From contig NZ_JALPVL010000005.1 in the NCBI RefSeq assembly GCF_023544465.1, positions 1 through 64,000 on the forward strand: a stretch of 64,000 nucleotides of DNA. The letters are read 5' to 3'. Position numbers and translations under genes: made by a program. Shown in pieces: positions 33,987-42,900 of this stretch. Within the stretch, counting starts at the first letter, position 1. Each line of letters begins with the position of its first letter. This DNA is from Paractinoplanes maris. Its GTDB lineage: Bacteria > Actinomycetota > Actinomycetes > Mycobacteriales > Micromonosporaceae. Below the pieces are notes generated by a model. It ran no database searches and was not told where the DNA came from. It saw only the letters and a program-made list of their open reading frames with translations.

Positions 33987-34528
33987 AAGGGGACCACGAC
34001 GGCGTACGGGACACGATCGGCAACCTCAGCACGCCCTGGTTGCTTGTCGCGCTCGCGGCCGGGATGCACACCCGCTCTCTTCCGCGCGGCGCGGCGCTCG
34101 GTCTCGCGGCGACGGTCACGGCCCTGCTCGGCTTCTACCTGGTGGTCGCCGTCACGGCCGATGACGGCCATCTCGAGCAGGTGTTGCGGCTGAACCGCCG
34201 CTGGCTGTATTCGGGGCTGCTGAGCGGTCCGGTGCTGGGAGCGTTCGGCGCCTGGCTCAACCGCCGCTTCACCAACCTGCCGATGGCCGTCACCGTGGTC
34301 ACCGGTCTCCTGCTCGTCCTGGAGCCGGTGGCGATCGTTTCTGCTCGGATCGTGCCGGGGTGGCGCGAAGTCATCCACTGGCATCTCGCTCCCGGCGTCT
34401 ACGTCGCCGAAGCCGTGCTCGGCCTGCTCGTCCTCGCCCTGGCCGGACGACGACTGGCCGGACGACGACTGGCCGGACGACGACTGGCCGGGCGACGACT
34501 GGCCGGGCGACGACGCCGGACGTTCTGA
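33968..34528 (+). CDS. DUF6518-like membrane protein, probably 5' frameshifted
   Basis: 186 residues in the main frame, with about four hydrophobic helices (near 22-60, 75-95, 100-120, 135-150) and motifs such as GNLSTPWLLVALAAG that I associate with DUF6518 proteins. The natural N-terminus seems to be in another frame: ATG 33921 begins MTRRLLSVVGAALLFG and then hits TGA at 33984, while the expected continuation (LAALVKG) is in this frame. One missing base near 33967 would reconnect them. The C-terminus is a LAGRR minisatellite. Function unknown. Confidence 0.6.
   Translation: MLAALVKGDHDGVRDTIGNLSTPWLLVALAAGMHTRSLPRGAALGLAATVTALLGFYLVVAVTADDGHLEQVLRLNRRWLYSGLLSGPVLGAFGAWLNRRFTNLPMAVTVVTGLLLVLEPVAIVSARIVPGWREVIHWHLAPGVYVAEAVLGLLVLALAGRRLAGRRLAGRRLAGRRLAGRRRRTF
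34441..34515 (+). repeat. 15-bp minisatellite coding LAGRR repeats
   Basis: Five 15-bp copies; the first three are identical and the last two share one change. They encode a C-terminal Arg-rich tail of the DUF6518-like protein. The unit keeps the frame, so the tail length may differ between strains. Confidence 0.85.
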
Positions 34529-34534
34529 AACCCG

Positions 34535-35269
34535 TCAGGGCTTGGGCGCCGCGGGAGCCGGCTGGGCCGGGTTCGGCAGCGACGGGCGGCCGGCCACCAG
34601 GTCGGCGATGTCGAGGCCGTAATGGCCGAAGCGCGCGTCGAAGCCGTCGGCCCTGTCCTTGGCCCGCGCGGTCTTCACCTCGTCGTACCGGCGACGGGCC
34701 CAGGTGGAACCCGGCCGGGCCAGCCGGAAGGCACCGATCCAGGCCACCGGCGGCAGGAAGACGCCCAGCACCGCCGTCGAGAACTTGCCCTTGCGCACAC
34801 AAACCAGCAGCGCGCACAGATGCACACCGGCCGACACCGTCACGGCGAGGTGGCCCAGGCCGAGCCCACTGTCCGGGGTGAGTGGGTTCAGCCCGAGCGA
34901 CACCAGCCCGAGCACGCTGAGGGTGAGCGCCACCAACTGCACGGACAGCTGACCCTGCGGGGACCAGTAGACGTCCTGCAGGTGCAGGATCAGCGCGAAC
35001 TCGTCGAGGATCAGTGAGGATCCGACACCGATCAGGACGCCCGCCGCCTCGGCCCACGGCCGCCGGCCACCCACCGCGACCGACAGGTAGGCACCGATCA
35101 GCGTGAGGATGATGCCCGGCACCGCGTGATGGATGTGGACGCCGCCGGAGACGTTGTTGCGAAACGGCCCGACACCCGCCCGGATCATGCGGGTGATGGT
35201 CCGCGTGGTCACGAAGGTCAGCAGAAACGACCCGAACAGCAGCAGGAACGGCAACTGCTCAGCGCCCAT
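34535..35269 (-). CDS. Integral membrane protein with HIHH motif
   Basis: 244 residues, about six hydrophobic helices in the first 190 and a polar C-terminal tail ending in Pro/Ala. A GGVHIHHAVPGI motif (about residues 45-57) and DEFALILHLQDVYW near residue 95-110 carry His, Asp and Glu residues inside or at the edge of membrane helices, which suggests a metal or lipid-modifying enzyme. I cannot name the family. ATG 35269 has a GAGGATGG purine run upstream; longer readings add an Arg/Pro-rich non-coding-like stretch. It converges with the DUF6518-like gene. Confidence 0.85.
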   Translation of the reverse strand: MGAEQLPFLLLFGSFLLTFVTTRTITRMIRAGVGPFRNNVSGGVHIHHAVPGIILTLIGAYLSVAVGGRRPWAEAAGVLIGVGSSLILDEFALILHLQDVYWSPQGQLSVQLVALTLSVLGLVSLGLNPLTPDSGLGLGHLAVTVSAGVHLCALLVCVRKGKFSTAVLGVFLPPVAWIGAFRLARPGSTWARRRYDEVKTARAKDRADGFDARFGHYGLDIADLVAGRPSLPNPAQPAPAAPKP

Positions 35270-35412
35270 GGCCCATCCTCGAGATCCAGCCCATCCCGTA
35301 CGGCGCTGACGGCGCCGCCGAGGCGGGAGTTTCAGCGCACCGTACCGAAGCGCGGGACCACCGGGCGCTCGGGCGGCCTGAAATGCCGATGACGGTCGGT
35401 GGCCGGGCTTCC

Positions 35413-35425
35413 TACACTGGGGCGA
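35413..35425 (+). promoter_or_regulatory. Leaderless promoter of the LacI-type gene
   Basis: TACACT (35413-35418) lies exactly 6 bp before the ATG at 35425, with an ATGACG -35-like hexamer at 35389-35394 (18-bp spacer). The transcript would start at or next to the A of the start codon. Confidence 0.55.
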
Positions 35426-36411
35426 TGTCACAGAGGAGACCGACGCTGGCGAACGTCGCAACGGAAGCGGGCGTGTCGAAAGCTGCCGTCTCCCGGGTCA
35501 TCAACGACGCTCCGGGGGTGTCGCCGCAGACCCGCGAGCATGTGCGCCGGGTCATCGCCGAGCTGGGCTATCGGCCCGACCCGGTCGCGCGGGCTCTGGC
35601 CTCGGGCCACGGTGACGTCGTCGAGCTGGTCATCGTCGACGACGCGTCAGTGTTCGCCAGCAGCCCTTACTACGGCCGGATCACCGCCGGCATCCTGCAG
35701 GAGATCGCCGGCAGCAACGCTCAGCTGCGCGTGCACGTCGTCGACGAGCTGAGCACGGCCGCGCTGCTCAATCGGATCGCGGCGTCGGTGAGCCTGGGCG
35801 TTCTGCTGGTCAACGTGCCGCCCAAGCCGGCCGCGGAGTTCTATCGCCTCTGTGAGCGCGTCGTCACGATCGGGCCGACCGTGCCCGGTCTGCCCTTCGT
35901 CGGGATGGAGAACCCCGAGGGCGCGTACGCCGCGGTCCAGCACCTGCACGAGACCGGCCGCCGGCGCATCGCCGCCCTGCACGGGCTCGAGGGCAACTCG
36001 TGTGCCGACGGCCGCCGCGAGGGCTATCGCCGCGCCGTCCGCGAGTTCGGCCTGCCCGAGATCTCGGCGACCGGCAAGTTCCGGCGCGAGGCCGGCTACG
36101 AGCTCACCCAGCGCCTGCTGGCCGAGGAGCCCGGGATCGACGCGATCTTCGCCGGTTGCGACCTGCTGGCCACCGGCGCCATGCAGGCCCTGACCGACGC
36201 CGGCCGCCGGATCCCCGAGGACGTCGCCGTGGTCGGCTTCGACAACAGCGTCATCGCCGAGTGCACCAACCCGCCCATGTCCTCGGTCCACCAGCCCGTC
36301 GAGCAGATGGCCGCCGCCGCCACCCGCGCCCTGGTCAACCGTCAGATCGTCCCGCATTGGCGCTGCGTCTTCCCGGCCCGGCTCCAGATCCGCCGGAGCA
36401 CCGCCGCCTGA
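35425..36411 (+). CDS. LacI-family transcriptional regulator
   Basis: 328 residues: a LacI helix-turn-helix (LANVATEAGVSKAAVSRVINDAPGVSPQTREHVRRVI) with hinge helix ARALASG, then a periplasmic-binding-protein-like ligand domain with AIFAGCDLLATGAMQAL, the GFDNS hinge strand and SVHQPVEQM. It likely represses a sugar or nucleoside utilisation gene that is not next to it. The start ATG 35425 is fixed by the leaderless promoter. It is followed by a convergent terminator. Confidence 0.94.
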   Translation: MSQRRPTLANVATEAGVSKAAVSRVINDAPGVSPQTREHVRRVIAELGYRPDPVARALASGHGDVVELVIVDDASVFASSPYYGRITAGILQEIAGSNAQLRVHVVDELSTAALLNRIAASVSLGVLLVNVPPKPAAEFYRLCERVVTIGPTVPGLPFVGMENPEGAYAAVQHLHETGRRRIAALHGLEGNSCADGRREGYRRAVREFGLPEISATGKFRREAGYELTQRLLAEEPGIDAIFAGCDLLATGAMQALTDAGRRIPEDVAVVGFDNSVIAECTNPPMSSVHQPVEQMAAAATRALVNRQIVPHWRCVFPARLQIRRSTAA

Positions 36412-36436
36412 GCCCTGCCGCGAATGACAGGTGACG

Positions 36437-36468
36437 CCCCGGCCCGGCATCACTGAGGCAGGCCGGGG
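36437..36468. terminator. Hairpin terminator between convergent genes
   Basis: Perfect 8-bp arms CCCCGGCC (36437-36444) and GGCCGGGG (36461-36468) with a 16-base loop lie between the LacI stop (36411) and the ArsR stop (36469). Confidence 0.6.
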
Positions 36469-36798
36469 TTACTGCAGGCGGTCGCGGAGGGCGGCCAAGG
36501 GGCCGTCCCAGTCGCGGGCCAGGGCGCCCAGGAACTGCTGGGCCACCTTCATGGGGGCGGAGTCGAGGCGGTAACGGACGCGGCGGCGCTCGCCCGGCTC
36601 GGGGGTGACCAAGCCCGCCTCGGCCAGCAGGGTCAGGTGTTTGGCGATGGCCTGCCGGGTGATGGGCAGCTGGGCCGCCAGGTCGGTCGCGGTGGCCGGG
36701 CCCCGGGCCGCCAGGGCGGCGAGAATCGCCCGCCGGCTCGGGTCGGCCAGGGCCGAGAAGACCTCCTGGGCCACCGGCTCCAGGTCAGAGTTTTCCAT
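36469..36798 (-). CDS. ArsR-family winged-helix repressor
   Basis: 109 residues: the ArsR helix-turn-helix (ADPSRRAILAALAARGPATATDLAAQLPITRQAIAKHLTLL) with wing (RRRVRYRLD). No CxC metal site is present, so it senses a non-metal signal or works with its partner. It starts inside the 3' end of the SRPBCC gene (14-bp overlap), so the two are coupled. A tandem pair of GCAAC-N6-GTTGC dyads over the operon promoter is the probable binding site. Confidence 0.92.
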   Translation of the reverse strand: MENSDLEPVAQEVFSALADPSRRAILAALAARGPATATDLAAQLPITRQAIAKHLTLLAEAGLVTPEPGERRRVRYRLDSAPMKVAQQFLGALARDWDGPLAALRDRLQ

Positions 36799-37219
36799 CG
36801 AGATACGCGGCCAGCTCACCGAGCTCGCTCGCCCAGCCCTCGACGTTGCCCGAGAACGCGGCCTTGTGCTCGTCCCCGCTCGTCTGCGCGAACCCGGACT
36901 CGACCACGGTCAGCATGGTGCCCGACCCGGTCGGCTCCAGCGTGAACTCCACGTAGGTGCGCCGGGGGTCGCCGTCGGGCAGCCCGTGGATCGGCCAGGT
37001 GTAGGCGAACACCGTCGGCGGTTCGACGCGCTCGATGGTCAGGGTCGCCGTGTCGCCGCTCGTCCACGCGAGCTTCGCCTCGCCGCCGACCCGCAGGTCG
37101 ACCTCGGCGGTGTTGCCGAACCAGGTCCCCAGCCCCTCGGCCGTGGTGATCGCCGCCCACACCGCCTCCACAGGCTGGGGCAGCTCCATCGTCCGCTCGA
37201 TGCGATCGGGAAAGCTCAT
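36785..37219 (-). CDS. SRPBCC (AHSA1-like) domain protein
   Basis: 144 residues of the START/SRPBCC fold: AVWAAITTAEGLGTWFG near the N-terminus, LTIERVEPPTVFAYTW in the middle and GWASELGELAAYLDG at the end. The family binds hydrophobic ligands or acts as a co-chaperone; SRPBCC-ArsR pairs are common in actinomycetes. ATG 37219 is chosen because AAGGAG lies 5 bases upstream. It leads the operon with the ArsR gene, behind a consensus-like promoter covered by operator boxes. Confidence 0.92.
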   Translation of the reverse strand: MSFPDRIERTMELPQPVEAVWAAITTAEGLGTWFGNTAEVDLRVGGEAKLAWTSGDTATLTIERVEPPTVFAYTWPIHGLPDGDPRRTYVEFTLEPTGSGTMLTVVESGFAQTSGDEHKAAFSGNVEGWASELGELAAYLDGKL

Positions 37220-37235
37220 GTCCACTCCTTCAGTA

Positions 37236-37286
37236 GCAACTACTTGGTTGCGTCACACGTTATAGCAATCATTCGGTTGCGTCAAC
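37236..37286 (-). promoter_or_regulatory. SRPBCC-arsR promoter with two GCAAC-N6-GTTGC operators
   Basis: GCAAC-N6-GTTGC occurs at 37236-37251 and, with one changed base, at 37265-37280, 29 bp apart. A minus-strand promoter of GTTGAC (37286-37281) and TATAAC (37264-37259) with a 16-bp spacer lies between and over the boxes, so repressor binding would occlude it. The remaining intergenic DNA (37,287-37,448) holds no other feature that I can support. Confidence 0.65.
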
Positions 37287-37448
37287 CGTGGACGAGAAGA
37301 GGGTGAAACAGAGGAGAACCGATACGAGCGCCGGCATATCGACCGACTGGGTGAGGTCGATGACCGCGCGTGCGATGGCCGCCATTCGCCATCTCGGACA
37401 ACCTGGCATTCGCCAGTGGAGACCGACCGTCGTAAAGGACGAAGACCA

Positions 37449-38006
37449 GTGAGCGAACACGGCGGATATCAGAATCCGAATACCGTTCATCCCCAGCAGT
37501 ACGGTCCGCCACCGCAGTGGGCCGACCACGGTCACGCCACCGCCGCCCCGGTACCGCAGCATCATGCGGCCGTGCAGCCGTACGCTCCGGCCGGACACCC
37601 CGCTCACCAGGGCGGACCCGCCGTCATGTCCTACCGGCCGGGCACCGGCCTGCCGCTGGTCTCGGCCGGTGGCCGGCTCGGCGCGGTGCTGCTCGACGGC
37701 GTACTCATGGTGGTCACGCTCTGGATCGGCTGGTTCGTGTGGTCATTGATCACCTGGTCCGGCGGGCAGACGCCGGGCAAGAAATTGCTCGGTCATGTGG
37801 TGGCCGATCCGCACACCGGTCAGCCTTTCGACTGGGGCCGGATGGCGCTGCGCGAATTCTGCGTCAAGGGTCTGCTCGGCTCGGTGCTCAACATTTTCAC
37901 CTTGGGCATCTACTTCTGGGTCGACTCGCTCATGGTTCTCGGCGAGGGCGGGCGCACCCTGCACGACCGCATGGCCGGGTCGGTCGTCCGCCACCTCGGC
38001 GCATGA
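37449..38006 (+). CDS. RDD-family membrane protein
   Basis: 185 residues: a Gly/Pro/His-rich cytosolic N-terminus (~70 residues), then the RDD domain with two hydrophobic helices and the conserved elements GGRLGAVLLDG, GQTPGKKLLGHVVADPHTG, FCVKGLL and LHDRMAGSVV. The function of the family is not known; transport or cell-envelope roles are proposed. GTG 37449 has AAAGGA upstream. It precedes the PRC-barrel gene by 73 bp on the same strand. Confidence 0.88.
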   Translation: MSEHGGYQNPNTVHPQQYGPPPQWADHGHATAAPVPQHHAAVQPYAPAGHPAHQGGPAVMSYRPGTGLPLVSAGGRLGAVLLDGVLMVVTLWIGWFVWSLITWSGGQTPGKKLLGHVVADPHTGQPFDWGRMALREFCVKGLLGSVLNIFTLGIYFWVDSLMVLGEGGRTLHDRMAGSVVRHLGA

Positions 38007-38079
38007 CCGCACCCGCGTGCGTGAGATGACTGCCGTCGCGGGGTAGGTAGTGGGGAGGCTGCCGGCGAAGGGAACTGCG

Positions 38080-38778
38080 GTGATCACACAGGACGATCTC
38101 GGCCACCTGAACGGCATCGAGGTGTTCGACGTCAACGGCGAGCGGATCGGCCCGATCGACCAGATCTACGTCGACCCGGAGAGCAACGACCCGCTGTGGG
38201 TGACGGTCCGGACCGGGACGCTCAGCTTCCAGGAGTCCTTCGTCCCCCTGCCGGGCGCCCGGCTCGCCGAGGGCCGGCTGATCGTGGCCGTCGACCGGCA
38301 ACGCGTGACCCAGGCGCCGGTCCGGCAGACCGGCGCCCCGCTGAGCCACGAGGACGCCGACCGCCTGCTCGCCTATTACGGCATGGGCGCGGACGACGGC
38401 GCGGGTGACGGAGCCATGACCCGGTCCGAGGAACGCCTGGTGGCCGGCACCCGACAGGAGCCGACCACCAAAGTGCGTCTGCGCAAATATCTGGTCACCG
38501 AGGAACGCCAGATCACCGTGCCGGTCACCCGCGAGGAGGTACGCCTCGAGGAGGTGCCGGTCACCGCCGGGGACGACAGCCCGGACGACGACGTCGCTCC
38601 CCCCGACCTCACCCTCTACGCCGAGCAGCCCGTCGTCACCACCGAGAGGGTCCCGGTCGAACGGGTTCGCCTCACCAAGGAGACCGTCCACGACGAAGAG
38701 GTGATCTCGGCGCCCGTCCGCAAGGAGCGCATCGAGCTCGAGACCGAGCCTACGGACGAACCTGGAAGACCAGGTTGA
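38080..38778 (+). CDS. PRC-barrel and DUF2382 domain protein
   Basis: 232 residues: an N-terminal PRC-barrel domain (about 1-80, LNGIEVFDVNGERIGPIDQIYVD), a linker, and a C-terminal DUF2382 region with the EERLVAGTR and TTERVPVERVRLTKE patterns. Proteins of this layout are stress-induced in actinomycetes and may bind RNA or the ribosome. GTG 38080 is chosen over 38050 because AAGGGA sits 6 bases upstream. It overlaps the convergent methyltransferase gene by 29 bp. Confidence 0.85.
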   Translation: MITQDDLGHLNGIEVFDVNGERIGPIDQIYVDPESNDPLWVTVRTGTLSFQESFVPLPGARLAEGRLIVAVDRQRVTQAPVRQTGAPLSHEDADRLLAYYGMGADDGAGDGAMTRSEERLVAGTRQEPTTKVRLRKYLVTEERQITVPVTREEVRLEEVPVTAGDDSPDDDVAPPDLTLYAEQPVVTTERVPVERVRLTKETVHDEEVISAPVRKERIELETEPTDEPGRPG

Positions 38779-39814
38779 ACGGTGTCTCGGCCACCCGTTG
38801 GAAGCGGGTGAACCCGGCCTGCGCCGCCACGTCACGCAGCCGCGCCTCGCCGGCCTGCGCTCCGAGCGCCGCCCCGACCTCCTGCGACAGCGAGTTCGGC
38901 GTGCACAGCAGCGTCGACGCGCCGTAGTAGACCGCCCCCACCGGGTTGAGGTTGTCGGCCACCGTGTCCCCGGCGAACGGCTCGACCAGCAGGATGCTGC
39001 CGTCGGCGTCCAACTGGTGGTGCAGGTGACGCAGCACCCCGACCGGGTCGCCCATGTCGTGCAGGCAGTCGAACAGGCAGATCAGGTCGTACTCCCCGCT
39101 CAGCTCCTTGGCCCGGCCGGCCTCGAACCGGGTCCGGTTGCCGACCCCGGCCGCCGCCGCCCGCTCCTGGGCCGAGGAGATCGACTCGTCGTGATAGTCG
39201 ATGCCGACAAACGTCGACGCCGGGTAGGCCGAGGCCAGCAGGATCGTCGAGGCGCCGTAGCCGCAGCCCACGTCGGCGACCCGGATCCCGGTCCGCAGCC
39301 GGTCGGCCACGCCGTCCATCGCCGGGAGCCACTGCCCCACCAGGTTCGCGTGGTAGCCGGGCCGGAAGAAGCGCTCACACCCCTCGAACACGTCGACGTG
39401 ATGCTCGTGCCAGCCGACGCCCATGCCCGTCCGGAACGCGGTGACGAGCCGATCGGTCGAGCGGGCGGCGGCCAGCATCAGCTCGAAACCGCCGATCACA
39501 CAGGCCGGGCTGGTCTCGTCGGTGAGCGCGATCGCATGCTCGACCGGCAGTTCGAACCGGTCGTCGCCGACATAGTCCACATAGCCCGCCGCCGCCTGCG
39601 CGCACAACCATTCCCGTACGTATCGCTCGGCCGTCTCGGTGCGGCCGGCGAGCTCGGCCGGTGTCAGCGGTCCGGCCCCGGCCATCGCCCGGTAGAGCCC
39701 CAGCTTGTCGCCGATCACCACCATCGAACCGGCCATCATCGCGCCGAAGTCGCCGACCGACTTGAACACGAAGTTCATCAGTTTCTGCTCGTTCACGGTC
39801 GTTGTCGTAGTCAT
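38750..39814 (-). CDS. SAM-dependent methyltransferase with N-terminal winged helix (Rv2258c-like)
   Basis: 354 residues: an N-terminal winged-helix module (LTPAELAGRTETAERYVREWL), then a class I methyltransferase core with VADVGCGYGASTILLASAYP (SAM-binding loop) and FDCLHDMGDPVGVLRHL. This two-part layout is that of Rv2258c-type enzymes. Substrate unknown. ATG 39814 follows AAGGAA. The very long open frame upstream is an antisense shadow of the large regulator gene. The gene is divergent from that regulator with a palindrome between them. Confidence 0.9.
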   Translation of the reverse strand: MTTTTTVNEQKLMNFVFKSVGDFGAMMAGSMVVIGDKLGLYRAMAGAGPLTPAELAGRTETAERYVREWLCAQAAAGYVDYVGDDRFELPVEHAIALTDETSPACVIGGFELMLAAARSTDRLVTAFRTGMGVGWHEHHVDVFEGCERFFRPGYHANLVGQWLPAMDGVADRLRTGIRVADVGCGYGASTILLASAYPASTFVGIDYHDESISSAQERAAAAGVGNRTRFEAGRAKELSGEYDLICLFDCLHDMGDPVGVLRHLHHQLDADGSILLVEPFAGDTVADNLNPVGAVYYGASTLLCTPNSLSQEVGAALGAQAGEARLRDVAAQAGFTRFQRVAETPFNLVFQVRP

Positions 39815-39882
39815 AGCTGTTCCTTCCATCGGGTTACGACCGCAAGGTAGCCACGACGATTTCCGCTCTGTGTCCGGTTGCT

Positions 39883-39897
39883 GTCCCCGCCGGGGAC
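39883..39897. promoter_or_regulatory. 15-bp palindrome between methyltransferase and the large regulator
   Basis: GTCCCCG-C-CGGGGAC is a perfect 15-bp palindrome (39883-39897), flanked by GTTG and CAAC. It overlaps the -35 position for the large regulator, whose CACAAT -10 (39908-39913) is 6 bp before its ATG. It is a likely operator, possibly autoregulatory. Confidence 0.45.
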
Positions 39898-39919
39898 AAC
39901 AACGGCGCACAATCACCGG

Positions 39920-42900
39920 ATGCCGGCCGCTCTGCGCGTGTGGATGCTCGGCGACTTCCGGGTCGAGGTCGCCGGCCGATCCGTGCCCGACGGTGAGTGG
40001 CGGCGCAGCGGGGCCACCGCACTGGTGAAGCTGCTGGTCCTGCGTCACCGCCTGCACCGCGAGGAGGCCGTCGATCTGCTCTGGCCCGAGGTGGACGCGG
40101 CCCTCGGCGTACGCCGTCTCAACAAAGCGCTGCATTTCGCCCGGCGGGTGCTGGGCGCCGACCGTCTTCCCCACCGCGACGGCATGCTGAGTCTGGCCGC
40201 CGGTGACCTGTGGACTGATGTCGGCAGTTTCGAGGCCGCGGCCCGGCAAGGCGACACCGAGGCCGCGCTCGCGCTCTACACCGGCGACCTGCTCCCGGAG
40301 AACAGGTTCGACGACTGGACCGAGCCGCGCCGCGCCCAGCTGCGTGATGCCGTCGTCCCGCTCCTGCTCGAGCGGTCGGCCCACGCCGAGCCGCCCGAGG
40401 CCGAGGCCGATCTCGTACGGCTCGTCGCGCTCGATCCGCTGCACGAGGAGGCGTACGCCCGCCTGATGCGCCTCGAAGCGGCGCGCGGCCACCGCCACCT
40501 CGCGCTGCGCTGGTACGACCGGCTGGCCGCGCAGCTGCGGGCCGACCTCGGCGTCGACCCCCGCGACGACCTCCAGCAGCTGCACCGCACTCTCACCGCG
40601 AGCCGTGCGCCCGAGACGGCCGCCCCTGGCCCCGGGAGCCCTTCGGCACTCGACGTGCCCGGTAGCCCTTCGACGGCCGGCGCCCGCGGCTTCGAGGAGC
40701 GCAAGCTGGTCACCGTCCTGGACGCGGACCTTCGCGGCGTCCGCGGGGAGTTCGCCGACGCCGACCCCGAACGCTCCCGCCGCGAGACGGCCGAGTGGAC
40801 CGACCTGCTCCGCGAGGTCGTCACCCGGTGGGGCGGCGCGGTGCAGCCCCTGTTCGGCGGTGGTGTGATCGGCGTCTTCGGTTATCCGACGGCTCGCGAG
40901 GACCATGCCGACCGCGCGCTGCGGGCCGGCGCCGAGATCCTGCGACGGTTGCCGGTCCCGATCCGCCTCGGCGCGGACTCCGGCGAGATCATCGCGCCGG
41001 CCGAGCTGTCGCGGATGGGCGGGGCCGTCCTCGACACCGCCGCCCGCCTGCGCGCCGCGGCCGCCCCGGGGACGTTGCTGGTCACCGAACGCACCCGGCG
41101 CGCGGCCGACCGGCCCGGCCTGTGTTTCGGCGACGCCCACCCGGCCGGTGATCCGCCGCTGCCGGCCCATCGCCTGCTCTCCGCCGGACCCGGCAGCCGG
41201 GCGGCCACCCGCGAGCGGCACGAGGCGCCGATGATCGGCCGCACCGGCGAGCTGGCCGCCGTGCTCGGGCTGATCGAGGAGGCGGTGACCACCGGCCGGC
41301 CCCGCCTGATCACGATCACCGGCGTGGCCGGTATCGGCAAGACCCGGCTCGTCCGGGAGGCCGTGGCCCGGCGGCCCGGCCTGCGGGTGCTGCACGGCCG
41401 GTGCCTGGCGGCCGGGGACGGCATCACGTTCTGGGCGCTCGGCGAGATCCTGCGCGAGGCCTGCGGCATCCCGTTCGGCGACGCCGACGCTCACGCCCCG
41501 CAACGCCTGCGTTCCCGTCTCCGCGAGATCTTCGCCGACCAGCACCGACCACCGGCCGAAGCCCGGCCACACACCACCGCGGCTGACGCCCGGCCACACA
41601 CCACCGCGGCCGAAGCGCGGCCACATACCACCGCGGCCGAAGCCGGGCCCCGCCTCACCGCGGCCGAACTGGACGCGACGATCTTCGCCCTCGCCACCAC
41701 CGCCGCGATCCGGCTGCCGGACAACCCGCTCGACGAGGCCGATCCGCGGGACGTGGCCGACGAGCTGGGCCGGGCCTGGCCGCGCCTGGCCTCCGCGTTC
41801 GCCGCCCGCGGGCCGCTGCTGCTCGTGGTCGAGGACCTGCACTGGGCCGGCGCCCCGCTGATCGGCATGCTGTCGCGGCTGGTGACCCGCTCGACCGGCC
41901 CGGTGGTGCTGCTGACCACCGCCCGCCCCGAGTTCCTGGAGACCCGGCCCGATCTGCCCGAGGTCTCCATGGTCGCGCTGCGCTCGCTGCCCGCCGGGGA
42001 CAGCGGGGACCTGCTCGACGCGTTGCCGCACACCATCCGGCTCGACCCGCGGCAGCGCGCCGAGATCCTCGCCCGGGCCGAGGGCAACCCGTATTTCCTG
42101 GGCCAGCTCGCCGCGCACCTGGCCGAGAGCGCCCCCGGCGGGCTGCCGGACACGCTGCACGCGCTGCTCGCGGCCCGGGTCGACGTGCTGCCGCCGGACG
42201 AGAAACGACTTCTGCAGGTGGCGTCGGTGATGGGCCGGGTCTTCTGGACGGCGCCGCTGCGCGAACGGCTGGGGCCCGGACTGCCCGGTCTGCTTGCGGC
42301 GCTGGAGAATCGCGGGCTCGTCCGGGCCCGGCCGGGTGCGTTGGTCACCGGTCAGGACGAGTACGCGTTCCAGCACGCCCTGCTGCGCGACGTCGCGTAC
42401 GCCAGCCTGCCCGTCGCCGAGCGGGCCGCCGGGCACGCCGAGGTCGCGGCCTGGCTCGAGGAGGTGTCCCGCGAGCGCATCGGCGAGGTGATCGAGCTGG
42501 TGGCGGTCCACTATGCCGCGGCCGCCGACGTGGACGAGTGGACCCGGGGCAAGGCGTTCCGGTCGCTGATCACGGCCGGCGTCAGCGCCCGGCACCGGTA
42601 CGCCGTCCCGCGCGCGCTCGACCTGCATCGCGCCGCCCTGCGGCACGCGTCGAACCCGGCCGAGCGGGCCGGCGCGCTGGAAGCCCTCGGCGACGACCAC
42701 GAGACCGCGTACGACGGGGACAAGGCCGTCCGGGCCTGGCGCGACGCGATCACCGCGCTGCGGGACGCGCCCGGGCACGGCGACCGGCGGGCGGCCCTGT
42801 GTCTCAAGACCGCGCAGATGGTCGTGGCCCGGTGGGGTGGCTTCCGGGTGCCGGCCGACCCGGCGCTGGGCGATCGGGTGATCGACGAAGGGCTGGCCGC

